This document shows positions 24,562-31,961 of a stretch of 52,812 bases of DNA, one piece after another (the first letter of the stretch is position 1; each line of letters opens with the position of its first letter). Origin of the DNA: Clostridiales bacterium (GTDB taxonomy: Bacteria > Bacillota > Clostridia > Christensenellales > Aristaeellaceae); assembly GCA_015056315.1 (NCBI GenBank), contig SVGN01000016.1, positions 1-52,812 of the forward strand. The letters run 5' to 3'. The position numbers and the translations under genes were made by a program. The notes beneath the pieces are model-generated. The model worked only from the letters and a program-made list of their open reading frames with translations, had not been told where the DNA came from and made no database searches.

Positions 24562-25818
24562 ATGACGGAAACCAACCAGACCAACGTCACTCCCGAGACC
24601 CAGCAGGCATATGCGACCGCTCCCGTGCTCACGCTGCAGCCTGTATCTGCCGGCGGCAGCCAGCAGGTGCTGGATGAAGCCAGCGCCGCCATCGAAAGCG
24701 CCATGAACGCTGCGCCCCGCGCCGAGGCTGAGGCAGCCGCTGCCGCACAGGCCGCCGCCGAAGCGGTAAAGGCCGTCAAGGACATGGATAACGCCATGCT
24801 CACCGAAGAGGACAAGCGCAACATTCAGGAGTTCGTCAAGAAGATCGATGTCAACAACACCGACCATGTGCTCCTCTACGGTGCCGATGCCCAGAAGAAG
24901 ATCGCCGATTTCAGCGAGAGCGCTCTGGCCACCGTGCGCACCAACGACACCGGCGAGGTGGGCAATATGCTGGTCAACCTGGTCAATGAGATCAAGGGCT
25001 TCGGCGAGGCCGCCGAAAAGCCCAAGGGTCTGGGCGGCCTGTTCTGGAACGCCAAGAAGGCCATTTCCGATATGCAGACCAAGTACCAGAAGGTGGATGC
25101 CAACGTGGATGTGATCGCCACTCAGCTGGAGAACCATCAGGTGCAGCTGCTCAAGGACGTGAGCATGTTCAACCACCTTTACGATATGAATACCCAGTAC
25201 TTCAAGGAGCTCACCATGTACATCATCGCCGGTGAGCAGAAGCTGCAGGAGGTGCGCTCCGGCGACCTGACCGCCCTGAAGGCTGCCGCCGAAAAGAGCG
25301 GCGATGCCATGGATGCCCAGCGTGCCAACGACCTGGCCGCCAACTGCGACCGCTTCGAGAAGAAGCTCCACGACCTGAAGCTGACCCGTCAGGTGGCGCT
25401 GCAGATGGCTCCCCAGATCCGCCTTTTGCAGAATAACGACAGCCTGCTGGTGGAGCGTATCCAGTCCACCCTCAGCAACACCCTGCCCCTGTGGAAGAGC
25501 CAGATCCTCATTGCGCTGGGCATGCACCGCAGCCAGGAGGCCCTCAAGGCCCAGACCGCCGTTACCGATATGACCAACGAGCTGCTGCAGAAGAATGCCG
25601 AGGCCCTCAAGGTGGGCACTATCGAGACCGCCCGGGAGGCCGAGCGCGGCATCATCGATCTGGAGACCCTCAAGCAGACCAACCAGAGCCTGATGGATAC
25701 CATCAACGAAGTGATGCGCATCCAGGAGGAGGGCCGCGCCAAGCGCCTCACCGCCGAGCAGGAGCTGGCCACCATGGAGGTCAGCCTCAAGAAGAAGCTG
25801 CTGGAAGTGCATACCTGA
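24562..25818 (+). CDS. telA: Toxic anion resistance protein, TelA family
   Basis: A 418-residue, largely helical cytoplasmic protein with an Ala-rich N-terminal 80 residues. Family-like segments are NMLVNLVNEIKGFG, KYQKVDANVDVIATQLENHQ and ELTMYIIAGEQKL. Members are linked to tellurite and cell-envelope stress resistance; the molecular function is unknown. RBS GAGGAGG precedes ATG 24562. It shares an operon with the XpaC-like gene and is followed by LemA-like and TPM-domain genes. Confidence 0.87.
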   Translation: MTETNQTNVTPETQQAYATAPVLTLQPVSAGGSQQVLDEASAAIESAMNAAPRAEAEAAAAAQAAAEAVKAVKDMDNAMLTEEDKRNIQEFVKKIDVNNTDHVLLYGADAQKKIADFSESALATVRTNDTGEVGNMLVNLVNEIKGFGEAAEKPKGLGGLFWNAKKAISDMQTKYQKVDANVDVIATQLENHQVQLLKDVSMFNHLYDMNTQYFKELTMYIIAGEQKLQEVRSGDLTALKAAAEKSGDAMDAQRANDLAANCDRFEKKLHDLKLTRQVALQMAPQIRLLQNNDSLLVERIQSTLSNTLPLWKSQILIALGMHRSQEALKAQTAVTDMTNELLQKNAEALKVGTIETAREAERGIIDLETLKQTNQSLMDTINEVMRIQEEGRAKRLTAEQELATMEVSLKKKLLEVHT

Positions 25819-25840
25819 TCGCTCCCCGATCTGTAACGAC

Positions 25841-25873
25841 CATCGCCCCGGCACACAGCGTGCCGGGGCGATG
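25841..25873 (+). other. Perfect hairpin between telA and the LemA-like gene
   Basis: CATCGCCCCGGCA (25841-25853) and TGCCGGGGCGATG (25861-25873) form a 13-bp stem. It is followed by an A run rather than T, so it is not a standard plus-strand terminator. It may mark an RNA processing or stability site that separates expression of telA from the two downstream genes. Confidence 0.5.
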
Positions 25874-25913
25874 AAAAAAAGAACCCATTGTTTTGCAAAG
25901 GAAAGGGACCACC

Positions 25914-26456
25914 ATGAAGAAGAGTTTACCCATCGGTGTCTGCATTCTCATCTCTCTGGCGCTGGTGCTGTTTGGCCTTGGCTTCGGCACCGTAAAGGGC
26001 TTCAACGCCGACCGTACACAGGTCTCCGAGCTGCTCAGCGGCGAAAACGGCCTGATGGACGTGCTCAGCTACCGGGGTGCGGATGGATACAACCTCTGTG
26101 TTGTGGCGCGCCGCCACCTGACCGATGATGCCGACGTGAGCGAGCTGAGCCGCATTGCCGCTGTGCTGACCGATGCCACCCAGAGCCTGGCTGCCAAGAA
26201 GCAGGAGAACGACCGGCTGGATGCCGCCGTGCTGGCGGTAAAGACCAAGCTGGAGGGCACCGCCACCTATCAGCAGAGCCAGCGGGACCAGAAGTATATG
26301 GCCATGCTGGAGGGCGACCTGAAGAACCTGTCCGCTACCGATAAGGTGAGCCTGTACAACCAGGCTGCGCAGGATTTCAACAGCCAGCTCAGCGCCCCCG
26401 TTTCCGGTTGGATCGCAAGCCTGCTGGGCGTTAAGCCCTGCGAGCTGTACCAGTGA
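25914..26456 (+). CDS. LemA-like membrane-anchored protein (divergent)
   Basis: A 180-residue protein. A signal-anchor segment (about residues 6-26) is followed by a helical extracytoplasmic region. Its end, YNQAAQDFNSQLSAPVSGWI then LLGVKPCELY, resembles the LemA end (YNxxVxxFN...GF). The TPM-domain gene follows 35 bp downstream, and LemA and TPM proteins are often neighbours, which supports the call. ATG 25914 follows AAGGGACC. LemA function is poorly known and is thought to relate to envelope maintenance. Confidence 0.6.
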   Translation: MKKSLPIGVCILISLALVLFGLGFGTVKGFNADRTQVSELLSGENGLMDVLSYRGADGYNLCVVARRHLTDDADVSELSRIAAVLTDATQSLAAKKQENDRLDAAVLAVKTKLEGTATYQQSQRDQKYMAMLEGDLKNLSATDKVSLYNQAAQDFNSQLSAPVSGWIASLLGVKPCELYQ

Positions 26457-26491
26457 GGAGCATTGCCCTGATGCGTGCAAAAGGAGTAAAC

Positions 26492-27379
26492 ATGAAGAAG
26501 TGGATTAGCCTTTTCCTTGTAGTGATGCTTACCGCCTGCTCCGCCTTTGCGCTGGCGGATGCCCGTATGCCCGCCCTGCGCGGCGCGCTGACCGATGAGG
26601 CCGATGTGCTCTCTGCCACCGTGAGCAGCGCCGTTGCCGAGTATGCCGAGGATGTGAAAGACGAGACCGACATGGATCTGCATGTGGTCTTCGTGCATTT
26701 CCTGGATGGTCTGGATGCACAGACCTATGCCAACCGTCTGTTTGAAACGGAAGACCTGAGCAGCGAGAGCATCCTGCTGCTCTGCGCCGCCGGTGAGGAC
26801 AGCTTTGCCACCGCTATGGGCAAGAAGGCGGAGGAAAAGCTGGGCAAGCAGAACCTGGATAACCTGATGTACACCGCCTCCGAGTTTTCTGCTCATATCG
26901 CCCGGCAGGAGTACGATGCTGCCATGGTCAAGTACCTGACCGCCTTCAACGATCTGGTCAACAAGCGCTTCGACGAGGGCGTTAAGCTGCCCGAGGCCAT
27001 TGCCGCCGGCACCCAGCAGCAGGAGCAGCAGGGCCAGCAGAGCGGCCTTGGCAGCCTGTGGAACCAGATCACCTCCGGCGTGGGGGAGGAGAGCAGCAAT
27101 GCTTCCTTCTACATGCCCGGCTTCTGGTCCGAGACCGTGCAGGGCGTTGTGGATAACAGCGAGCACTACACCCACTACCAGATGGAGGAATCCTCCAATG
27201 GTATCGGCGTGGGCGGCTGGATCATCCTGATCATTCTGATCCTGATCATCTTCAGCCAGAGCCACCCGGCCCGCAAGGCCAAGCGTATGTACCGCAACTC
27301 CGGCAAGAACAAGCCTCTGGGCTGGCTGGCGCTGCTGTTCGGCATCCCTGCGCTGCTGCGGTTCTTCCGCAAACACTGA
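26492..27379 (+). CDS. TPM domain-containing secreted membrane protein
   Basis: A 295-residue protein. A signal peptide (residues about 1-22, ending near AFALA) precedes a TPM/TLP18.3 domain (LTDEADVLSATVSSAVAEYA to about 150), a Gln-rich linker, and a C-terminal segment with membrane helix GGWIILIILILIIF at about 245-258. TPM domains act in photosystem II repair in plants; in bacteria they are envelope proteins of unclear role, often beside LemA. ATG 26492 is chosen with AAGGAG upstream. It ends 26 bp before azlC, so read-through into azlCD is possible. Confidence 0.8.
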   Translation: MKKWISLFLVVMLTACSAFALADARMPALRGALTDEADVLSATVSSAVAEYAEDVKDETDMDLHVVFVHFLDGLDAQTYANRLFETEDLSSESILLLCAAGEDSFATAMGKKAEEKLGKQNLDNLMYTASEFSAHIARQEYDAAMVKYLTAFNDLVNKRFDEGVKLPEAIAAGTQQQEQQGQQSGLGSLWNQITSGVGEESSNASFYMPGFWSETVQGVVDNSEHYTHYQMEESSNGIGVGGWIILIILILIIFSQSHPARKAKRMYRNSGKNKPLGWLALLFGIPALLRFFRKH

Positions 27380-27405
27380 TTCTGACGGATGGGAAGTAGT
27401 TTTTC

Positions 27406-28122
27406 ATGCGGTACTGGAAGGGCTTTAAGGACGGTATCCCTATTGCGCTGGGGTACCTGTCGGTATCCTTTGCGTTTGGTATACAGGCGGTGTCTCTGGG
27501 GCTGACGCCCCTGCAGGCGGTGCTCATCTCCCTGCTCAATGTTACCAGCGCCGGGCAGCTGGCGGGCCTCCAGCTGATGACCGTGGGCGCCGGGCTGCCG
27601 GAGATGGCGCTTACCCAGCTGACCATCAACCTGCGCTATGCGCTCATGAGCATCAGCCTCAGCCAGAAGCTGGATGATACCATGACCACGCCTCACCGGC
27701 TGCTTCTCTCCTTTGCCAATACAGACGAGGTCTTTGCCGTTGCCTCCAGCCAGAAGGGCAAGGTGGGCAGGGCGTATCTCTACGGCCTTACCAACGGCCC
27801 GGTGGCGGGCTGGGTGCTGGGCACGGCGCTGGGTGCGCTGGCCGGCGGCCTCCTGCCCGATTCCGTTACAAATGCGCTGGGTATTGCCATCTACGGCATG
27901 TTCATCGCCATCGTGCTGCCTCCCGCAAGAGCCATGCGGGAGGTTCGTGTGGTGGTGCTCCTGGCTGTTGCCATGAGCTGCCTCATCACCTTTCTGCCTG
28001 CGCTCGGTTTCATCTCCGATGGCTTCCGCATCATCATCTGTGCGGTGGTGGCTTCGGCGCTGGGCGCATGGCTGCTGCCCCCGCCCCTTGAGGAAGAAGC
28101 AGAAAAGGAGGCGGAGTGCTGA
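27406..28122 (+). CDS. azlC: Branched-chain amino acid exporter, large subunit AzlC
   Basis: A 238-residue AzlC protein with seven to eight membrane segments. The family start GFKDGIPIALGYLSVSFAFG and the segment NLRYALMSISLSQKL are present. With AzlD it exports branched-chain amino acids or analogues such as azaleucine. ATG 27406 has a poor GGAAG site. The stop overlaps the azlD start as TGATG, so the subunits are translationally coupled. Confidence 0.92.
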   Translation: MRYWKGFKDGIPIALGYLSVSFAFGIQAVSLGLTPLQAVLISLLNVTSAGQLAGLQLMTVGAGLPEMALTQLTINLRYALMSISLSQKLDDTMTTPHRLLLSFANTDEVFAVASSQKGKVGRAYLYGLTNGPVAGWVLGTALGALAGGLLPDSVTNALGIAIYGMFIAIVLPPARAMREVRVVVLLAVAMSCLITFLPALGFISDGFRIIICAVVASALGAWLLPPPLEEEAEKEAEC

Positions 28123-28433
28123 TGGCCTGGAGCGAGTTTTTCAAGTATGTGCTGGTCATGGCAGGGGTCACCTACCTGATCCGTATGCTGCCGCTGGCGG
28201 CGATCCGGGGCAAGGTAAAGAGCCGCTTCGTGCGGGGCTTCCTCTACTATGTGCCCTATGCGGTGCTGGGGGCTATGACCATCCCGGCGGTGTTTTCCTC
28301 CACGGGCAGCCTGCCGGGGGCCATTGCAGGCGTTGCGGTGGCCATGGTGTTGGGCTGGATGGGCAAGGGATTGCTCACCGTTGCCGTGGCTGCCTGCATT
28401 GCAGCCTTTGCGGCAGCACTGTTTCTGCATTGA
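28122..28433 (+). CDS. azlD: Branched-chain amino acid exporter, small subunit AzlD
   Basis: A 103-residue protein with three to four membrane segments. The family pattern is visible in VTYLIRMLPLAAIRGK and FLYYVPYAVLGAMTIPAVF. The start ATG 28122 shares a base with the azlC stop, and AAAAGGAGG lies 11 bp upstream inside azlC. It forms the exporter with AzlC. Confidence 0.9.
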   Translation: MAWSEFFKYVLVMAGVTYLIRMLPLAAIRGKVKSRFVRGFLYYVPYAVLGAMTIPAVFSSTGSLPGAIAGVAVAMVLGWMGKGLLTVAVAACIAAFAAALFLH

Positions 28434-28456
28434 TGCAAAAAAGCTGGACAAACCTA

Positions 28457-28485
28457 TTGCATTTTTCCCCATGTCGTGATACAAT
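28457..28485 (+). promoter_or_regulatory. Promoter of rpsT
   Basis: TTGCAT (28457-28462) and TACAAT (28480-28485) have a 17-bp spacer, 39 bp before the rpsT start. Confidence 0.75.
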
Positions 28486-28524
28486 GAACCTTGCGACTGG
28501 ATAAATATCTTAGGAGGTGAAAGC

Positions 28525-28785
28525 ATGCCCAATATCAAGTCTGCTATGAAGCGCGTGAAGGTGAGCGAGAAGAAGAATCTTCGCAACCGTATCGTGAAGT
28601 CCAAGGTGAAGACCGCCGTCAAGAAGTTTGAATCGGAGGTCGCTGTCAACGCTGCCAACGCTGGCGCTCAGTACAGCGCTACCACCTCCGCTATCGATAA
28701 AGCCGTCATCAAGGGCATCCTGCACAAGAATGCGGCCAACCGCAAGAAGGCTCGTCTGGCCAAGAAGCTTGCTGCTGCTCAGTAA
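28525..28785 (+). CDS. rpsT: 30S ribosomal protein S20
   Basis: An 86-residue, very basic, helical protein that binds 16S rRNA early in 30S assembly. The start MPNIKSAMKRVKVSEKKNLR and the end NAANRKKARLAKKLAA are typical. AGGAGGTGAAAGC precedes ATG 28525. It is monocistronic, between its own promoter and terminator. Confidence 0.97.
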   Translation: MPNIKSAMKRVKVSEKKNLRNRIVKSKVKTAVKKFESEVAVNAANAGAQYSATTSAIDKAVIKGILHKNAANRKKARLAKKLAAAQ

Positions 28786-28811
28786 TTGATCGCGTTTCAT
28801 GCATGAAAAGC

Positions 28812-28842
28812 AAAACGGAAGGTTAACGCCTTCCGTTTTTTG
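28812..28842 (+). terminator. Terminator of rpsT
   Basis: AAAACGGAAGG-TTAACG-CCTTCCGTTTT is followed by TT. The T run overlaps the -35 of the next promoter. Confidence 0.9.
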
Positions 28843-28868
28843 CGTATCCGGAACTTTTTTGCTATACT
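28840..28868 (+). promoter_or_regulatory. Promoter of the MBL-Nudix fusion gene
   Basis: TTGCGT (28840-28845) and TATACT (28863-28868) have a 17-bp spacer. The -35 starts in the T-tract of the rpsT terminator, so the two signals are packed without a gap. Confidence 0.7.
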
Positions 28869-28898
28869 CATCTCAACCGGGAAGGGAGGCCAAAAGCC

Positions 28899-30131
28899 AT
28901 GAAGCTCCAAAAGATCACCGATCGCATCCTCATGCTGCCGGGCGACCACTATACCGATCGCCCCAATCTGTACTATGTAAAGGGCGATGCCCGCAGCCTT
29001 GCGGTGGATGCGGGGGCCTCCCCTGCCCATGTGGAGGCCTTTTATGCCGCACTCCGTGCAGAGGGGCTGCCGCTGCCGGAGGTAACGGCCATTACCCACT
29101 GGCACTGGGATCATACCTTCGGTATGTGCGCCGTGAACGGCAGGACCTACGCTTCGGCGGGCACCTTTGCCAACCTGTTCTGTATGCAGAAATGGGCATG
29201 GGATCGCCCCTCCATGCAGCAGCGGGAGCTGAAGGGGCAGGATATCGCCTTTTGCAATATGTGCATCATGCGGGAGTATGCGGCAGAGCCCTCCCGCATC
29301 CGTGTGGCGCTGCCGGATTCGGTGCTCATCACCGATGAGACCATCGACCTGGGCGGCATCACGGCCCGGCTGCTGAACGCCCCCTCGCCCCACAGCGAGG
29401 ATCAGCTCTCTGTGTACATCCCAGAGGAAAAGGCGCTTTTCGTCGGCGATGGCGATTGCTCCGACCACTACCGCTGCGGCGGTATGTTTCAGGAGGAGAG
29501 CCTTGCAAAGTGGATCCGCTTTCTGGAGGGCGTCGACCACACCCACCATCTGGAGGGGCACGGCGAGCCCACCGACAAGGAAGAGGCGCTGGCCTATCTG
29601 CACAGCGAGCTTGCGCTCTGCCGGAGGGAGGCCGCCGGGCGGGCGCTGGTTAAGGAATACCGCCGGGATTACATCCGCAAGCTGCGCAGCCATGTGGGCC
29701 ATGCGCCCCTGCACATTACCGGCTGCTCGGTGCTGCTGGAGAACGAGAAAGGTGAGCTGCTTTTGCAGAAGCGCCGGGATAACGGCTGCTGGGCCCCGCC
29801 CGGCGGCGCACTGGAGATGGGGGAGACCGCCGAGAACGCCGCCCGCCGGGAGTGCTGGGAGGAGGCCGGTGTGGTGGCGGGAGAGCTGCGGCTGTTCGGC
29901 GTATATACCGGCGAGGATCGCTACATCTACTACCCCAACGGCGATGTGTGCTACTGCACGCTGGTGTGCTTCACTTGCAAGGATTATGTGGGCGACCCCA
30001 TGCAGAACACGGAGGAGGCGGTGGAGCACCGTTTCTTTGCCCGGCACAGCCTGCCGGAGAACCTGAACCGCTGCGATGAGCGCAGCATCCGGGATTGGGC
30101 AGCCGGCACCTCTTCTGTGGTGTGCCGCTGA
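28899..30131 (+). CDS. Metallo-beta-lactamase fold / Nudix hydrolase fusion protein
   Basis: A 410-residue two-domain enzyme. Residues 1-250 form an MBL-fold hydrolase with His67, His69, Asp71 and His72 in THWHWDHTFG, later SPHSEDQL, VGDGDCSD and LEGHGEP. Residues about 270-405 form a Nudix domain with a complete box, GGALEMGETAENAARRECWE followed by EAGV (about 304-327), where the G(x5)E(x7)REUxEExGU pattern is intact. The two active sites suggest successive hydrolyses on a phosphorylated or nucleotide substrate, or hydrolysis plus clean-up; the substrate is unknown. GGGAGG precedes ATG 28899. The gene has its own promoter. Confidence 0.88.
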   Translation: MKLQKITDRILMLPGDHYTDRPNLYYVKGDARSLAVDAGASPAHVEAFYAALRAEGLPLPEVTAITHWHWDHTFGMCAVNGRTYASAGTFANLFCMQKWAWDRPSMQQRELKGQDIAFCNMCIMREYAAEPSRIRVALPDSVLITDETIDLGGITARLLNAPSPHSEDQLSVYIPEEKALFVGDGDCSDHYRCGGMFQEESLAKWIRFLEGVDHTHHLEGHGEPTDKEEALAYLHSELALCRREAAGRALVKEYRRDYIRKLRSHVGHAPLHITGCSVLLENEKGELLLQKRRDNGCWAPPGGALEMGETAENAARRECWEEAGVVAGELRLFGVYTGEDRYIYYPNGDVCYCTLVCFTCKDYVGDPMQNTEEAVEHRFFARHSLPENLNRCDERSIRDWAAGTSSVVCR

Positions 30132-30221
30132 GGGCAGGGAAAAAACCGCCCCTTGTAGAAACAGTATAAGCAGAATACAGCGGGCCTCTGTTCAGCACGC
30201 CCGCACACAGGAGGAAGAAAC

Positions 30222-30551
30222 ATGGCAAAGCTGGAGCGTACCCTGAACGAAGACTTTGATCGGCTGCTGACGCGCATCGACAGCGGCATTTTGAACGGCA
30301 GCGTATCCGCCTCCCACGAGGATGGGTCGGATTTCGCGGTCGGCGGCACCCGGTGCAGCGTGCGCGTGTACGAGCGCTACAGCTGGTTCGGCGGCAACCG
30401 TGTCAGCCTGACGGTAACGCTCTTCCGGCCCGGCCCGGAGCAGCCGGTGCAGCTGAGCGCCATCACCTCCGGCGGCAGCCAGGGCGTTTTTATGAAAGTC
30501 AATACCGTGGGGGAGGAAAACTTCCTGCACCGGTTGGAGCAGTTGCTCTGA
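30222..30551 (+). CDS. Conserved small protein, DUF6054-like
   Basis: A 109-residue soluble protein with no signal peptide. It has a helical start (LERTLNEDFDRLLTRIDSGI), then a beta-rich body (RCSVRVYERYSWFGGNRVSL, TVTLFRP) and a helical end. The pattern resembles the DUF6054 family of Firmicutes, whose role is unknown; this match is from memory. AGGAGGAAGAAAC precedes ATG 30222. A weak TTGTAG/TACAGC promoter with a 17-bp spacer lies between the Nudix fusion gene and this one. Confidence 0.6.
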   Translation: MAKLERTLNEDFDRLLTRIDSGILNGSVSASHEDGSDFAVGGTRCSVRVYERYSWFGGNRVSLTVTLFRPGPEQPVQLSAITSGGSQGVFMKVNTVGEENFLHRLEQLL

Positions 30552-30578
30552 GGGGCACATTTTACATCCCCTGTACTC

Positions 30579-30607
30579 TTGTACCGCCGTCCCGGTTGTG
30601 CTATACT
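30579..30607 (+). promoter_or_regulatory. Promoter of rpiB
   Basis: TTGTAC (30579-30584) and TATACT (30602-30607) have a 17-bp spacer, 53 bp before the rpiB start. Confidence 0.7.
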
Positions 30608-30659
30608 CTGTATAGACCAAAACTAAAGAGCCCTACTTTACACAAGGAGGCATTTTCTC

Positions 30660-31109
30660 ATGATCGCGATCGCATGTGACCACGCTGGTATCGACCTGAA
30701 GCCCACCGTTATTTCTGTGCTGGACGAGCTCGGCATCCCCTACAAGGATTTCGGCACCCACAAGCGCGAAAGCTGCGATTACCCCATCTATGCGGCCCGC
30801 GCTGCCAAGGCTGTTGCCAGCGGCGAGTGCGACCTGGGCATCGTGCTGTGCGGCACGGGCGCAGGCATCGGTATGGCTGCCAACAAGGTAAAGGGCATCC
30901 GCTGTGTTATCTGCACCGATACCTTCACCGCCAAGATGAGCCGCCTGCACAACAACGCCAATATGCTGGCGCTGGGCAGCCGCGTGCTGGGCACCGAGCT
31001 GGCCAAGGACATCGTCCGCGTCTGGCTAATGACCTCCTTCGAAGGCGAGCGCCACGCCCGCCGCGTTGCCCTGATCGATAAGCTGGAGCGGGGCGAGGAG
31101 CTGGAGTAA
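30660..31109 (+). CDS. rpiB: Ribose-5-phosphate isomerase B
   Basis: A 149-residue RpiB/LacAB-family enzyme that interconverts ribose 5-phosphate and ribulose 5-phosphate in the pentose phosphate pathway. The substrate loop AIACDHAGIDLK, the catalytic Cys in VLCGTGAGIGMAANK and the segment SRLHNNANMLALG are intact. AAGGAGG precedes ATG 30660. The gene ends at the terminator that contains the second repeat element. Confidence 0.95.
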   Translation: MIAIACDHAGIDLKPTVISVLDELGIPYKDFGTHKRESCDYPIYAARAAKAVASGECDLGIVLCGTGAGIGMAANKVKGIRCVICTDTFTAKMSRLHNNANMLALGSRVLGTELAKDIVRVWLMTSFEGERHARRVALIDKLERGEELE

Positions 31110-31143
31110 AGCCGGTTTTCCCCTACATGAGGGGTATACAAAA

Positions 31144-31367
31144 AGGAACTGCTGCAAACCGCAGCAGTTCCTCAGACTGTTGATAAACCCATACTTATCG
31201 ATCAGAGCCGCACATCTTGCACCTTCGGTGCTCGCTGTGCTTGCGGGAAAACGCTGCGGCGTAAGGGTTGTGGGCTCTGCCCACACCCGGCAGGGGGATG
31301 ATCCCCCTGCACCCCGCACTTTGTCGACAACCTGAGGAACTGCTGCAAACCGCAGCAGTTCCTTTTT
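31144..31367. mobile_element. Terminator-nested repeat element, copy B, with duplicated flanking hairpin
   Basis: The hairpin AGGAACTGCTGC-aaacc-GCAGCAGTTCCT occurs at 31144-31172 and again at 31335-31363. The element between runs from CTCAG (31171-31175) to CTGAG (31332-31336), and its core 31179-31322 reads identical to that of copy A. The right hairpin is followed by TTTT and can end rpiB transcription. The left hairpin is preceded by AAAA, so on the minus strand it can end the Nudix operon. The simplest reading is one bidirectional terminator into which the element inserted, duplicating the 29-bp hairpin. The ends are inverted repeats over 17 bp (13 matches, four transitions). Confidence 0.75.
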
Positions 31368-31412
31368 GCGTTAATGGGGCGCGATCGTTGCCCGGGGGGC
31401 AGACCCGCCTGC

Positions 31413-31943
31413 TCATTTCTGTACGTAACCTTCCGCCAGCAGCATTTCCAGCACCCGTGCCTCCCGATCCAGCATGACGGTATACACCGGGTCGAAACGG
31501 GCATCGCCGCTGCGGTTCCGCCGGTTGGCGGCGATGGCCTCCCCGGCGGTGACCCATTCCAGGGTGAAGCGTTCCTCAGCTTCGTAGGCATCCAGCTGCT
31601 GGGGCAGGGCATCCGTTGCCGCATCGCAGAGGTAGTAGTAGTTATCCTGTACGAAGGTATCGCCGTACTGCCCCTTCTGGATGCGGTGCACCTGCCCGTA
31701 GGGCTTTTCGCTGCCGGGGAGCACACGAAGCCCCGCTTCCTCCCGTACCTCCCGGTGCAGGGTGGTAAGCTGCGCCTCCGCACCCTCCACGCCGCCGCCG
31801 GGAAACTTGTAGTAATCCAGCTCCAGGCTGTGGATCATGGCCAGCTTTCCCTCCCGGACGATGATGCCCCGCACCGAAGGCCGGGTGAAAACCGGGGTTG
31901 CCGGGTCGTAGTCGTGCAGATCCATCTCAAAAAGCATGCGCAT
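31413..31943 (-). CDS. Nudix hydrolase
   Basis: A 176-residue hydrolase of nucleoside-diphosphate-linked compounds. The Nudix box is complete, from GGVEGAEAQLTTLHREV through REEAGL, with all Gly, Glu and Arg positions in place. The N-terminus HDYDPATPVFTRPSVRGIIV is typical of a widespread Firmicutes group with unknown substrate. The start at 31943 has GGGAGG 7 bp upstream; a second Met follows two codons later. It lies 18 bp after the upstream membrane-protein gene on the same strand, and is probably its operon partner. Confidence 0.9.
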   Translation of the reverse strand: MRMLFEMDLHDYDPATPVFTRPSVRGIIVREGKLAMIHSLELDYYKFPGGGVEGAEAQLTTLHREVREEAGLRVLPGSEKPYGQVHRIQKGQYGDTFVQDNYYYLCDAATDALPQQLDAYEAEERFTLEWVTAGEAIAANRRNRSGDARFDPVYTVMLDREARVLEMLLAEGYVQK

Positions 31944-31961
31944 GGGTATGCCTCCCTTGTC

